This document shows positions 17,368 to 26,549 of a stretch of DNA of 64,000 nt, one piece after another. Below the pieces are notes generated by a model. It worked only from the letters and a program-made list of their open reading frames with translations. It was not told the origin of the DNA and searched no databases. Made by a program: the position numbers and the translations under genes. This DNA comes from Bacillota bacterium (lineage in GTDB: Bacteria; Bacillota; Clostridia; DSM-8532): assembly GCA_023443745.1 (NCBI GenBank), contig JAEZTB010000033.1:1-64000 (forward strand). Direction: 5' to 3'. Position 1 is the stretch's first letter; every line of letters starts with the position of its first letter.

Positions 17368-18345
17368 ATGAAGAAGATGACAGGCAAAGTTTCTGTCAAG
17401 CGGCAGAATTACTTGTCTTTTATGTTCGTCCCCCATCGTAAGGGGAGCGTACACACCATCAGAATCAACAACTATAGGACAACCCTTCTTTCAGCAACAG
17501 CCATCATGCTTGTTGCGCTTTTAATGCTAACCGGATATACACTCTCCGTAGTGCGGCAAAATCAAGAAATCAAAGCACTGCATACGCAGGAATTGAACCA
17601 AATACTCAATCAAAAAAACAAACTGGAAGACATACTTGCTGATCAGACCGAGAAATTGACTGAAAGCTCAGAGCTTATAACAGCCGCCGCCACGGCCCAA
17701 AACGTAACCGATAATGCCATAGATCAGTATAAAGAAGAGTATGAGGATCTGGTCGTATCCTATGTCGATAAGAATATACAAACCATAAAAAAAGTCAGCA
17801 GAGGCGCTTCTAAGGAAGCCACCTTTAAAGAAAGTCTGACAGAGCTTCGTAACCTGATTGACATTGTACAGAACGCAAAGCTTTCTGAAGACGACATTTC
17901 AAGTCAGATTGCAAAAAAAGAAACCGAGCTTACCAATTATCTGGATTCACTTCCAACCTATTGGCCCATAGATAATTATACCCGTATTGATTCCCCCTAC
18001 GGAAGACGCCTTCATCCTATTTACAACCGTTATATAACACATGACGGCATTGATATAGGCGAGACAAAAGGCTCTGCCATCTATGCGGCCGGAGCCGGAA
18101 AAGTCGTACTTGCGGGCATCAACGGCGGTTATGGGAAGTGTGTGATTATTGATCATGGAAATGGCTTAAAATCACTTTATGGCCATTTAAGTGCTTATAG
18201 TGTGAAGGAGGGCGACTGGGTCAAGAAAGGCCAGAAGATCGCCGCCATGGGCAACACAGGAAATTCCACAAGCGCACATCTGCATTTTGAAGTGCGAATC
18301 AGCGATTCGCCCACCGATCCCACTAAATATCTGGAAAAGCGCTAG
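17368..18345 (+). CDS. Membrane-anchored M23 (LytM) family metallopeptidase
   Basis: The protein has about 325 residues. It has a basic N-terminal cytoplasmic stretch, one membrane helix (TLLSATAIMLVALLMLTGYT), a coiled-coil region, and a C-terminal M23 domain. Zinc ligands are visible in HDGIDIG and HLHFEVR. A third conserved block is YGHLSAYSVKEGDWVKKGQ. M23 enzymes cut peptidoglycan peptide bridges; some act as envelope scaffolds. The ATG at 17368 is preferred because AAGGAG is 7 nt upstream. A bactofilin gene follows 29 bp later, a pairing known elsewhere (M23 peptidase plus bactofilin in cell-shape control), so the two probably act together. Confidence 0.9.
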   Translation: MKKMTGKVSVKRQNYLSFMFVPHRKGSVHTIRINNYRTTLLSATAIMLVALLMLTGYTLSVVRQNQEIKALHTQELNQILNQKNKLEDILADQTEKLTESSELITAAATAQNVTDNAIDQYKEEYEDLVVSYVDKNIQTIKKVSRGASKEATFKESLTELRNLIDIVQNAKLSEDDISSQIAKKETELTNYLDSLPTYWPIDNYTRIDSPYGRRLHPIYNRYITHDGIDIGETKGSAIYAAGAGKVVLAGINGGYGKCVIIDHGNGLKSLYGHLSAYSVKEGDWVKKGQKIAAMGNTGNSTSAHLHFEVRISDSPTDPTKYLEKR

Positions 18346-18374
18346 AGATAAAAAAAGAAAGGCGGTCAAAACAC

Positions 18375-18797
18375 ATGTTCAACAAAAAAAACACACCCCT
18401 GGCCATGGATACCGTATTGGGCGAGTATACCTCATTTGTCGGCAATATTGACACCGAGGGCTCAATTAAAGTACTCGGCAAGATTGAGGGAGATATTAAA
18501 GCGGGTGGAGATGTCTATATCGAGTCCTCAGCTTCTATTAATGGAAACATTTATGGAAGTAACGTATATGTGAGTGGGGCTATTAAAGGGAACATCCTTA
18601 CCAAGGGACTTCTTCATTTAATGACTCAGGCAAGGCTTCATGGCGACATTGAGGTTACCAGTATCGTAACCGACGAGGGCGCAATTTTCCAAGGCTCATG
18701 CCGCATGATCGAACTCAATAAGGTCGAAGAACCAGCCCCAGCAGCAAATCTTAAGAAGAATAAGCTGAAAACCAAGAACACGGCTCTGGTTGATTAA
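18375..18797 (+). CDS. Bactofilin family cytoskeletal protein
   Basis: This 140-residue protein has the repeating beta-helix pattern of bactofilins, with short hydrophobic/glycine repeats such as GSIKVLGKIEGDIKAGGDVY and INGNIYGSNVYVSGAIKGNI. The tail is Lys- and Pro-rich. Bactofilins polymerise without nucleotide and localise peptidoglycan enzymes or motility factors. It lies directly after the M23 peptidase and is probably co-transcribed. A weak ribosome site (AGGCGG) lies upstream. Confidence 0.9.
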   Translation: MFNKKNTPLAMDTVLGEYTSFVGNIDTEGSIKVLGKIEGDIKAGGDVYIESSASINGNIYGSNVYVSGAIKGNILTKGLLHLMTQARLHGDIEVTSIVTDEGAIFQGSCRMIELNKVEEPAPAANLKKNKLKTKNTALVD

Positions 18798-18814
18798 GGG
18801 CTCTTAAGAGCCCT
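18797..18814. terminator. Bidirectional terminator hairpin between bactofilin and thiN
   Basis: AGGGCTCTTAAGAGCCCT is a perfect palindrome placed between two converging stop codons. No long T run follows on either strand, so termination efficiency is uncertain. Confidence 0.5.
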
Positions 18815-18816
18815 AC

Positions 18817-19455
18817 CTAGTCCTTTGAAAGAAAGACCAGAAGCAAGCCTTTTTTAATGGAAACTTCGGCATAATCATTATCAAACTCATTGCTGATACC
18901 CCGATTGGTGCCGAGTTCCAGAGTGGCCTCATACAGGGGATACGAAAGTCCTTTTGTCGTTACCCCCTCCACACGGGAAGTCAGAGGAAGCAGGGAAACC
19001 CTACGGTCATCCTGCTTTTTTATTGTCAACGCATCTTTTATAAGGTAAATCTGGTTATGATCATCCTCAATGCACCCCATAATCCCTTGCTCCAATAGCT
19101 TATTCAAAAGCAGGATGTTTCCCATGGTATGATCCAGACGAGAGCCGCTCGCCCCCAGGAGGACCAGCTCCGTCGCCCCCCTGTCGACGGCAAGGTTTAC
19201 GGCAAGCTCCATATCGGTATAGTCCTTATGTGTTTGAAAAGTAATGATCTCCGCCTGATTCTGCCTCACCATTTCATCAAGAATGGACCCGGATATGGAA
19301 TCAAAATCACCCATCAATACATGGGGCTTGAGGCCCGATTCTGCAAGATGCACTGCGCCGCCGTCGGCTGCAATGACCAGGTCGGCCCATGCATAGCGAT
19401 CCTTTAAGAGCTCCTGGCTGGGAGGATTGCCGTTTCCTATAATAAGTGCCTTCAT
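18817..19455 (-). CDS. thiN: Thiamine diphosphokinase
   Basis: This 212-residue enzyme converts thiamine and ATP to thiamine diphosphate. Diagnostic blocks are IIGNGNPP, IAADGGAVHLAESGLKPHVL, MGDFDSI and FQTHKDYTDMELAVNLAVDRG. GASGSRLDHTMGN carries the conserved Arg and His. Its start overlaps the rpe stop by 4 bp (ATGA), so it is translationally coupled as the last gene of the rlmN operon, the usual order in Firmicutes. Confidence 0.93.
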   Translation of the reverse strand: MKALIIGNGNPPSQELLKDRYAWADLVIAADGGAVHLAESGLKPHVLMGDFDSISGSILDEMVRQNQAEIITFQTHKDYTDMELAVNLAVDRGATELVLLGASGSRLDHTMGNILLLNKLLEQGIMGCIEDDHNQIYLIKDALTIKKQDDRRVSLLPLTSRVEGVTTKGLSYPLYEATLELGTNRGISNEFDNDYAEVSIKKGLLLVFLSKD

Positions 19456-20111
19456 TGTTTTGAGCCTCTTTCCTTAAGGAGTCTTACAAAAGCAGTAGGA
19501 TCGTGGCTGCCGAAGAAAGCGGAGCCTGCAACCATAATATTAGCCCCGGCCGCGGCTACCTTTGAAACAGTGGCTTCATTGATACCACCGTCAACCTGTA
19601 TATCCACCGTAAGCTTTCTCGATGTAATCATATCCCTGATTTTTGCGATTTTCCCGGTCATGCCTTCAATGAAGCGCTGGCCGCCGAAACCCGGATTTAC
19701 CGTCATAACCAAAACCATATCGATTTTATCCAGTACATAATCCAATGCATTTTCGGGGGTAGCCGGATTTAAAGCCACGCCTGCTTTAATACCCATTTCA
19801 CGGATTCGAGTCACAACCCTGTCCAGGTGCCTGACAGCCTCAGCGTGAACAGTGATGATGTCTGCGCCTGCATCCTTAAATGCTTCTATGTACCGATCAG
19901 GATCATTGATCATAAGATGTACATCCAGAGGGAGCTTGGTTTTAGGACGGACAGCCGATACAATCAAGGGACCGATGGTAATATTAGGCACAAAATGACC
20001 ATCCATAACATCAATATGAACAAGGTCCGCTCCTGAGCGTTCAATTTTTTGAATTTCTTCTCCCAGTATTGAAAAGTCTGCCGATAAAATTGAAGGTGCA
20101 ATTTTAATCAT
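19452..20111 (-). CDS. rpe: Ribulose-phosphate 3-epimerase
   Basis: A 219-residue TIM barrel of the pentose phosphate pathway, interconverting ribulose-5-phosphate and xylulose-5-phosphate. Signature motifs are APSILSADFSILGEEI, VHIDVMDGHFVPNITIG, LDVHLMI, VNPGFGGQ and DGGINEATV. The metal-binding His and Asp residues are all present. It lies 3 bp after rsgA in a compact operon. Confidence 0.96.
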   Translation of the reverse strand: MIKIAPSILSADFSILGEEIQKIERSGADLVHIDVMDGHFVPNITIGPLIVSAVRPKTKLPLDVHLMINDPDRYIEAFKDAGADIITVHAEAVRHLDRVVTRIREMGIKAGVALNPATPENALDYVLDKIDMVLVMTVNPGFGGQRFIEGMTGKIAKIRDMITSRKLTVDIQVDGGINEATVSKVAAAGANIMVAGSAFFGSHDPTAFVRLLKERGSKQ

Positions 20112-20114
20112 GGT

Positions 20115-21014
20115 TTATCTCCTGTATCTGTTATCATAAGCTTCCTTAAGCTCTTTATAAAGTTCAATATAACGGTTATATCGGCCCTCATCAAGCCTTC
20201 CTTCACTTAAAAGGGCATTAACGGCACAATCAGGTTCGCCGGTATGGCTGCAGCTATTGAAGCGACAGGACCCGGATGCGCTGTTAAATTCGGGATAATA
20301 CTCCTTTAAGGTATCATGAGTCACATCAGAAATTGAGAAGGAACTAAATCCGGGTGTGTCCAGAATAAATCCGCCCCGGTCCAGCCTGAAAAGCTGAACA
20401 TGCCTTGTGGTGTGCTTGCCTCTTTGAATGCGGTCGCTGACATCACCGGTTTCCATAAGCCAATGGTCTAGGATCGCATTGAGGATGGTGGATTTTCCAA
20501 CCCCGGATTGGCCGGCAAAAGCAGTGGTATGGCCAACAAGCTTCCGGTGAAGCAACTCATAGCCTTCCGGTTGAAACTTGCTCAAGCCGATGATTGTAAA
20601 GCCTGTTTCCTTATAGGCGCTCATAAGGCCTTCCATCCTGTTTTCCTGATCTAGGTCAGCCTTGTTAATAACAATCAGCGGTTGAATTTCCTTGGCCAAG
20701 CAGGTAATGAGGAGCTTGTCCACCAGCATGAGATCAGGGCTGGGACTGTTGACGGCCATAACAATAGCAAGCTGATCAATATTGGCAACGGTTGGACGGA
20801 CGAAAGAGTTACGTCGCTCTAAAACCTGATCGATATGGCCTTCGTGATCGCTTTCATTGAGTATATCAAAGGTAACGCGGTCACCGGGCAGGGGTGTGAT
20901 TCCCTTTTTCCGGTTAATACCTCTTACCTTGCAGGTATATAGGGTATAAGGGTCTTCTTGCCGAAGAACCTCGTAGAAACTGCCGACACCTTTTAGAATA
21001 ATCCCCTGGGGCAA
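20115..21014 (-). CDS. rsgA: Ribosome small-subunit GTPase RsgA
   Basis: A circularly permuted GTPase (299 aa) that helps mature the 30S subunit. An OB-fold N-terminus is followed by the permuted order NKAD (G4), GQSGVGKS (G1) and DTPGF (G3). A zinc-binding tail has CRFNSCSHTGEPDC. The start is a TTG at 21014 preceded by AGAGGTG; no better ATG is seen. It lies 33 bp after prkC in the same operon. Confidence 0.95.
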   Translation of the reverse strand: MPQGIILKGVGSFYEVLRQEDPYTLYTCKVRGINRKKGITPLPGDRVTFDILNESDHEGHIDQVLERRNSFVRPTVANIDQLAIVMAVNSPSPDLMLVDKLLITCLAKEIQPLIVINKADLDQENRMEGLMSAYKETGFTIIGLSKFQPEGYELLHRKLVGHTTAFAGQSGVGKSTILNAILDHWLMETGDVSDRIQRGKHTTRHVQLFRLDRGGFILDTPGFSSFSISDVTHDTLKEYYPEFNSASGSCRFNSCSHTGEPDCAVNALLSEGRLDEGRYNRYIELYKELKEAYDNRYRR

Positions 21015-21047
21015 GCTTTTGTGACACCTCTTCCTTATAATTCTGTC

Positions 21048-23030
21048 CTAAAAACTCTTTTCGCGTGCAAGTACATCATTAACATAAATTTTTACTGTGA
21101 CCCCGCCCTCAACCGGTATAAGCACAGTCTTGGCTAGCGGAAAGCTATCTGTCGGAACATCCTTTTCATTAAAAATCTCCAACTCATCACCGGTTTTATT
21201 ATTAATGACATAGCCCTTAAGAGTCACTGTCTCACCGAAACTGTATCCCTTCGGAAGGGGGATATCAATCGTCTGGATACTACCCGTGGGGTCACCGGGT
21301 GTATCGTCGCCGGATCCTGCCCCATCTTCTTCAAAATAGATATTGACCGGAGTGTCCTGAAGAACAGGGTCCCCCCCCGCCTTTGGAGATTGATTCACGA
21401 TTTTGCCCTTATAGCCTTCCCTGCCTTCCGGGTAGGTTTTTCCCAGCTTCAGACCTTCGGCCATAAGCCTGTTCACGGCTTGATCATAGGTTAAGTTAGT
21501 AAGGTCCGGTACAACCACCAGTTTCTTTTCCGGACCCAAGCTCTTATATAAGGTGACGGTTGAACCCCTTTTCACCTTATCCGGAAATGCCGGCTCGGTA
21601 CGAGTGGCTAGGGTGCTGGCAACCTGCTCACTGTGTTCAGATTTTTCCTCGACCTTAAGCCCCAGCTCATCCTTAAGCTTATATAGCATGGCATTATAAT
21701 CTTGGAATTTAACCTCGGGGATTTCCACCAGATCAGGGCCCTTACTTACCACCAGCTTCACGGTGGTCAGGCCCGGTACCTTTATGGTGGTATCAGGAAG
21801 GGGATCTTGTTCAATGACTAGATTTTCATCAACAGTTTCATTAAAATCATAGGTAATAACCGGTGTAATATTGCTTAACGCAAGCTCCTGCTTAACTTCC
21901 TCGATATTCCGCCCTGAATAGTTTGACAGGGTAACCTCCCTGGGCCGCTCTTGGGCATCGGGTAACAAACCACCCACAAGCGTACTTACAAAGTAGTAAA
22001 TTCCACCTAAAATGGCTACAATCAACGTAACGTATATAACAGGCATTAAGAACCTTCGACTGTTACCGTTATTATCTTTTCCTTCACCATTACCATCACG
22101 ATTGTCATTTGGGTTGGATTTTGAGGGTGGTTCCCCAAGGGGTGCAAACTTCTTGGTGTTGAATTTTTCGTTCTCGTGCTTCACATTGGGCAGCACAATA
22201 TCGGGGGAAGCAGGAGCGAGCCGGATATTTTCCAGGTCATTAATGAGCTCGGCCACCGAGTCGTAGCGGTCTTTTTTGCTTTTAGCCATGGCCTTGAGAA
22301 TAATATGATCCAGAGCCTGAGGAATTCCGGGTTTTATGGAAGACGGCACGGGTGGCTCATCCTGAATGTGCTGCAATGCAATGGCAACAGGAGTCTCTCC
22401 GTCAAAGGGCAGCTTACCGGTGACCATCTCAAAAATGGTCACGCCTATAGAGTAAATATCGGATTTTTCATCGGTATACCCGCCGCGAACCTGCTCGGGT
22501 GAAGAATAGTGTACAGATCCTACAGTATCCAATTTCGTGGTTGCGGTTTCGCTTGAAACAGAGCGTGCAATGCCAAAATCTGCAACCTTTGGTACCCCAT
22601 CCGAGTTCATCATGATGTTGTGGGGCTTGATATCCCGGTGGATAATGTGGCGGCTATGGGCCTTTGCCAAGGCACTGCAAATCTGAATGGAGATATTGAT
22701 GGCCTCCCGCCATTCCAGCGATTGCCTTTCTGTGATGTACTCCTTGAGGGTGATACCCTCAACATACTCCATAACGATGTAATAACGGTTATTATCCCGA
22801 CCTACGTCATAAATTTGAACAATATTGGGATGAGTCAGACTGGCAGCGGCCTGGGCCTCCGTGTCAAATCGCTTTAAAAACTCGCTATCCTCACGAAACT
22901 CGTCCTTTAAAACCTTGATGGCTACAATACGCTGCAGATAGCGGCATTTAGCCTTATAGACCTTGGCCATTCCTCCCGAGCCTATCTCGGATAATATTTC
23001 ATATCTATTCCCTAAAACTGTACCTATCAT
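21048..23030 (-). CDS. prkC: PASTA-domain Ser/Thr protein kinase
   Basis: A membrane kinase that senses muropeptides and cell-wall status. The cytoplasmic kinase domain shows the glycine loop GSGGMAKVYKA, catalytic HRDIKPHNIM and DFGIARS. A membrane helix follows (IYVTLIVAILGGIYYFVSTL). Outside, three PASTA repeats are visible (about RNIEEVKQEL, DYNAMLYKLK and TYDQAVNRLM), plus a C-terminal beta-rich extension. The ATG at 23030 is chosen because AAAGGGGAT lies 6 nt upstream; the longer frame would overlap prpC without a ribosome site. The cognate phosphatase gene lies immediately upstream. Confidence 0.95.
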   Translation of the reverse strand: MIGTVLGNRYEILSEIGSGGMAKVYKAKCRYLQRIVAIKVLKDEFREDSEFLKRFDTEAQAAASLTHPNIVQIYDVGRDNNRYYIVMEYVEGITLKEYITERQSLEWREAINISIQICSALAKAHSRHIIHRDIKPHNIMMNSDGVPKVADFGIARSVSSETATTKLDTVGSVHYSSPEQVRGGYTDEKSDIYSIGVTIFEMVTGKLPFDGETPVAIALQHIQDEPPVPSSIKPGIPQALDHIILKAMAKSKKDRYDSVAELINDLENIRLAPASPDIVLPNVKHENEKFNTKKFAPLGEPPSKSNPNDNRDGNGEGKDNNGNSRRFLMPVIYVTLIVAILGGIYYFVSTLVGGLLPDAQERPREVTLSNYSGRNIEEVKQELALSNITPVITYDFNETVDENLVIEQDPLPDTTIKVPGLTTVKLVVSKGPDLVEIPEVKFQDYNAMLYKLKDELGLKVEEKSEHSEQVASTLATRTEPAFPDKVKRGSTVTLYKSLGPEKKLVVVPDLTNLTYDQAVNRLMAEGLKLGKTYPEGREGYKGKIVNQSPKAGGDPVLQDTPVNIYFEEDGAGSGDDTPGDPTGSIQTIDIPLPKGYSFGETVTLKGYVINNKTGDELEIFNEKDVPTDSFPLAKTVLIPVEGGVTVKIYVNDVLAREKSF

Positions 23031-23049
23031 TTTTACATCCCCTTTGTGC

Positions 23050-23781
23050 TTACATCCAGGCCGCAATGACCGTGATGTTGTCGCTTCCGCCGTGATCCTT
23101 TGCCTTTTCTATCAGGCGGTTGACTATGGATTCACGCGGTTCATGAAGTACCGTATCTAAAATTTCCTGATCGTTCACATCCATATAGAGCCCATCGGTG
23201 CAGAAGATATAGATATCCTCTGGCTTGATGGGTTCCGAGTAAAAATCAGGCAAGAAATTATCTTTGAAACCCAGAGCCCGCGTAATGCGGTTTCTGTCAG
23301 GATGATTACTGGCCTCATCAGCACTGATGAGACCTTCCTTAACCAGCTCGGCCACATAGGAATGATCCTCTGTCAGCCGGCAAATACTGCCGTCTCGAAT
23401 GCGGTAAATACGGCTGTCGCCAACATGGGCGATATGAAGATGGTTATCCAGCACCATACCTACAGAGAGTGTGGTGCCGCTCTTTAATCCTCCCAGCTTT
23501 TTATCGGAATAGTCCATTATTCTTTGATTGATAGTTTTGATTTGCTGATTGATATGGTCTTTTATGACATCGAGGGAATCATTGTTCGAAACACAGGACA
23601 AAACTGTTGAAGACATTGCTTCAACAGCAATCCGGCTGGCCTCTTCCCCGGCAAGGTGTCCGCCCATACCATCGGCCACAATGAAGCCAATGGGGCTGCC
23701 TTGTTCATCCAGAACGATATTCCAGTTATCCTCGTTTTTATCTCTCTTTAAGCCTATGTCACTGAGCGCTGAATACCTCAC
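23050..23781 (-). CDS. prpC: PP2C-family protein phosphatase
   Basis: A 243-residue PPM/PP2C Ser/Thr phosphatase that reverses PrkC phosphorylation. Metal-binding motifs are KRDKNEDNW, VADGMGGHLAGEEAS, GDSRIYRI, CTDGLYMDV and GGSDNITVI. It lies 3 bp after rlmN and 19 bp before prkC, the standard Firmicutes arrangement. Confidence 0.95.
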   Translation of the reverse strand: MRYSALSDIGLKRDKNEDNWNIVLDEQGSPIGFIVADGMGGHLAGEEASRIAVEAMSSTVLSCVSNNDSLDVIKDHINQQIKTINQRIMDYSDKKLGGLKSGTTLSVGMVLDNHLHIAHVGDSRIYRIRDGSICRLTEDHSYVAELVKEGLISADEASNHPDRNRITRALGFKDNFLPDFYSEPIKPEDIYIFCTDGLYMDVNDQEILDTVLHEPRESIVNRLIEKAKDHGGSDNITVIAAWM

Positions 23782-23784
23782 ACT

Positions 23785-24831
23785 CTACACCTTCCCTAAT
23801 TCCACAAGGGTATTTCTGCGTAATTGACCGCATGCAGCCATAATGTCGCTTCCTAATTCCCGTCTTACGGTTACGGCGATATGCGCCTTTTCAAGTATCC
23901 GCATGAATTCGTCAATTCTGGGCTTTGTGCTTTTGTCAAAGCTTGTTCCCTCAACTAGATTGACGGGTATAAGGTTGACATGGCACAGCGTCCCCTTAAG
24001 CTTGTCTGCCAAAATTCTCGCAAACTCCGGTGAATCATTGACATCCTTAATTAAAGAATACTCATAGGTCACACGCCGTGAAGTCAACTGGGCATACTCT
24101 TTGCAGGCGTCCAGAAGCTCATCAAAGGGCCATCTTCTGGCAACCGGCATGGTTTTTGTCCGCACCTCGTCATTGGGGGCATGAAGGGACACCGACAGAT
24201 TGACGGGTATACCCTCCCGGGCAAAATCCAATATGCGGGGTACAATACCGCAGGTTGAAACGGTCATTTTTCTAAAGCTGATATTTAATGTATCTTCCTG
24301 GTTTATGCGCCTCATAAACGCTACCACGTTGTCGTAATTATCAAAGGGTTCGCCGATGCCCATGAGCACCACATGACTGATTCTTTCCCCTATATCGTGG
24401 CTTATGGAAAGAATCTGACCCAGCATTTCACCTACCGTGAGGCTTCTCACAAGCCCAAGGGGGCTTGATGCGCAAAAGGCACAGCCCATGCGGCAGCCTA
24501 CCTGGGTGGACAGGCAAACTGAGTAGCCATAATGGTACTTCATCAGTACGCTCTCAATTATGTTTCCATCCTTAAGCTCAAATAAATATTTACGTGTGCC
24601 GTCAATCTTTGAAATCAGCCTGTTGGCGAGGCTCAAGCCTCCGGCATAGAATTCCTGGGAAAGCTTATCTCGCATATCCTTGGAGATATTGCTCATACCC
24701 GAAAAATCGAGTTGTCCTGAATAGAGCCATTGATAGACCTGTTTGGCCCTGAAAGGCTTAAAACCCAGTTCGGCCATTGACTTTGACAGTTCTTCATAGG
24801 TCATGTCCAGTATATCTCGCTTTTTCTCCAT
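23785..24831 (-). CDS. rlmN: Dual-specificity RNA methyltransferase RlmN
   Basis: A radical SAM enzyme (348 aa) that methylates A2503 of 23S rRNA and A37 of some tRNAs at C2. The iron-sulfur motif CRMGCAFC is present, as are GIGEPFDNYDNV and SLHAPND. The catalytic C-terminal Cys lies in MAACGQL. A GGGAGG site precedes the ATG. It is the first gene of the operon here; rsmB, fmt, def and priA, which often precede it, are not adjacent. Confidence 0.96.
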   Translation of the reverse strand: MEKKRDILDMTYEELSKSMAELGFKPFRAKQVYQWLYSGQLDFSGMSNISKDMRDKLSQEFYAGGLSLANRLISKIDGTRKYLFELKDGNIIESVLMKYHYGYSVCLSTQVGCRMGCAFCASSPLGLVRSLTVGEMLGQILSISHDIGERISHVVLMGIGEPFDNYDNVVAFMRRINQEDTLNISFRKMTVSTCGIVPRILDFAREGIPVNLSVSLHAPNDEVRTKTMPVARRWPFDELLDACKEYAQLTSRRVTYEYSLIKDVNDSPEFARILADKLKGTLCHVNLIPVNLVEGTSFDKSTKPRIDEFMRILEKAHIAVTVRRELGSDIMAACGQLRRNTLVELGKV

Positions 24832-24876
24832 TGATCCTCCCTTTCAAAAAAAGGCCTGCACGACGCATCTTTAAGC

Positions 24877-24905
24877 ATTATACAATATTTTTCGCACTTA
24901 CTCAA
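24877..24905 (-). promoter_or_regulatory. Promoter of the rlmN-prpC-prkC-rsgA-rpe-thiN operon
   Basis: Minus-strand TTGAGT (24900-24905), a 17-bp spacer and TATAAT (24877-24882), about 45 bp upstream of the rlmN start. The -35 box begins just past the dipeptidase stop codon. Confidence 0.75.
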
Positions 24906-24907
24906 GT

Positions 24908-25864
24908 TTACAGAATCTGCTGCATTAACCGTACAAAATTACCGCCTGCTATGGCCTTTACCGCTTCCTCAGAATAATTGAGCTTCAAAAGCACGTCGAT
25001 TATCCTTAGTAAGTCCTCAACTCCGGTCATATCCCCAGGAAGATGGTCAAATCCGTCGAAATCACTTCCGAAGCCAATGCTTGATGTTCCAACCAGAGCG
25101 GCAAAATACTCAATATGTTCGATTATATCCATAAATTGTGCATTTCCCGAATTTCTAAGAAAGGCAGGGTAGAAATTGATGCCAATGACGCCGCCCAACC
25201 GGGTGATGGCCTTAATCTGACCGTCTGTAAGATTGCGCTTGTGGGAGCATAGGGCTCTTGCATTACTGTGAGACGCCGTTACAGGCTTTTGGGTTAATGC
25301 GAGTACATCTTCAAAGGTTCTGTCTGAAGCATGGGAAACATCAATTAAAATACCAAGCTTTTGAGCCCTTTCCAAAACATTTTTACCAAAGGGCGATAAT
25401 CCATGGTGGCGGTTTTGCCCCGCTACGCTATCGCAAACCTCATTGTCGTAGTTCCAGACCAGGGTCAGAACACGCAGCCCCATCTCATATAATCGATCAA
25501 GCTCCGGAAGTGAGCCTCCAAGGATCTCAGCACCCTCCGCCTCTAAAAAGCCGTAAACCCGGCCATCTGCTTGCTTGCTTTCATGTTTATGCATCGTGGT
25601 GATAGATTCCAAATCAGAAGCCGAGCGAAGGAGCTTGAGCTTTTCAGGATACGCTTTCTCAGCGATCAGGGCTAGTTGAAGCTGAGCCTCCATGCGAGCC
25701 TTGGGGTTATCCCTGAATTGATTACCCGCAAAGGAGGAAAAAACCTGGATAAACGGCCCATTTTTGAGCGCCCGGCGGGCATCCCAGTGATGAGCGTTAT
25801 AAAAGAGGTCTTCGGGTTTATCAATAGCTGAAAGTATATCGCAATGGGCATCAAAAAAAAGCAT
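24908..25864 (-). CDS. Membrane dipeptidase family (peptidase M19) protein
   Basis: A 318-residue TIM-barrel zinc dipeptidase like renal dipeptidase. Metal ligands can be seen in DAHCDIL (His-x-Asp), FLEAEGAE (bridging Glu), DVSHASD and ASHSNAR (His residues) and GSDFDGF (Asp). Despite the family name there is no signal peptide or membrane helix, so it is likely cytoplasmic. GGAGG lies upstream of the ATG. It follows yraN after 9 bp and may end that operon. Confidence 0.9.
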   Translation of the reverse strand: MLFFDAHCDILSAIDKPEDLFYNAHHWDARRALKNGPFIQVFSSFAGNQFRDNPKARMEAQLQLALIAEKAYPEKLKLLRSASDLESITTMHKHESKQADGRVYGFLEAEGAEILGGSLPELDRLYEMGLRVLTLVWNYDNEVCDSVAGQNRHHGLSPFGKNVLERAQKLGILIDVSHASDRTFEDVLALTQKPVTASHSNARALCSHKRNLTDGQIKAITRLGGVIGINFYPAFLRNSGNAQFMDIIEHIEYFAALVGTSSIGFGSDFDGFDHLPGDMTGVEDLLRIIDVLLKLNYSEEAVKAIAGGNFVRLMQQIL

Positions 25865-25873
25865 ACCGGCCTC

Positions 25874-26233
25874 CTAAAACGCGTTTTGCAGAAGCTGGAT
25901 ATCCTGGATCTTACCCTTCCGATCCATCATTAAGGCTACGATGTCAAACCGAACCGGTAGGTCATAAAGACCGAAGCGCTGTATATAGACCTGGGCAAGA
26001 CGTTTTATGGTCGCTTGTTTCAAACTTGTCACCGCCTGAGCCGGGGTTCCGAAATGATCGTTGCTTCGGGTTTTCACCTCAATAAAGCAGAGTATGTCCC
26101 CATCCCTGCCGATAAGATCAAGCTCGCCCATTCTTCCTACTCGAAAATTACGGCACAAAATGGTATATCCGCGCTTTGCGAGGTAGTGCATGGCTTCCTG
26201 CTCACCTACGGTCCCAAAATCACGGTTGTTCAT
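25874..26233 (-). CDS. yraN: UPF0102 (YraN family) nuclease-like protein
   Basis: A 119-residue protein with the restriction-nuclease-like core GELDLIGRDGDILCFIEVKTR (Glu, Asp and Glu-Val-Lys) and N-terminal GEQEAMHYLAKRGY. The family is widespread and next to rnhB in many bacteria; its substrate is unsettled. The start overlaps the upstream FlhB-like gene by 4 bp. Confidence 0.92.
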   Translation of the reverse strand: MNNRDFGTVGEQEAMHYLAKRGYTILCRNFRVGRMGELDLIGRDGDILCFIEVKTRSNDHFGTPAQAVTSLKQATIKRLAQVYIQRFGLYDLPVRFDIVALMMDRKGKIQDIQLLQNAF

Positions 26234-26526
26234 CGACGTCTTCCCCCATAGGATTCGTCAAGCCTGCTGATGAAGGCGAGAAGCTCGGCTACTACCTCAT
26301 AGAGCTCGGTAGGAATTTCACTGCCCAGCGAGATGTGAGAGAGGGCCTCGGCCAGATGTCGATCCTCATAGACAGGTATCTTAGCCTCTTTAGCCTTTTC
26401 AATGATTTTTTCGGCGATGACACCTTTACCCGAAGCGACAACCTTGGGGGCGCCGTCTTCACCGGGGGTATAGCTCAAAGCTGAAGCCTTCTTTATATTA
26501 TTATGGATATCATCCTTCGATGCCAT
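26230..26526 (-). CDS. ylqH: FlhB C-terminal domain-like protein (YlqH type)
   Basis: A 98-residue soluble protein matching only the cytoplasmic end of FlhB/YscU export-switch proteins: ALSYTPGEDGAPKVVASGKG, IIEKAKEAKIPVYED and LAEALSHI. The Asn-Pro-Thr-His autocleavage motif of true FlhB is absent. In Bacillus the ylqG-ylqH pair sits after rnhB, as here. It may interact with the flagellar export machinery, but its function is not established. Confidence 0.85.
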   Translation of the reverse strand: MASKDDIHNNIKKASALSYTPGEDGAPKVVASGKGVIAEKIIEKAKEAKIPVYEDRHLAEALSHISLGSEIPTELYEVVAELLAFISRLDESYGGRRR

Positions 26527-26549
26527 AAAAGTGCCCTCGTGATATTTTT

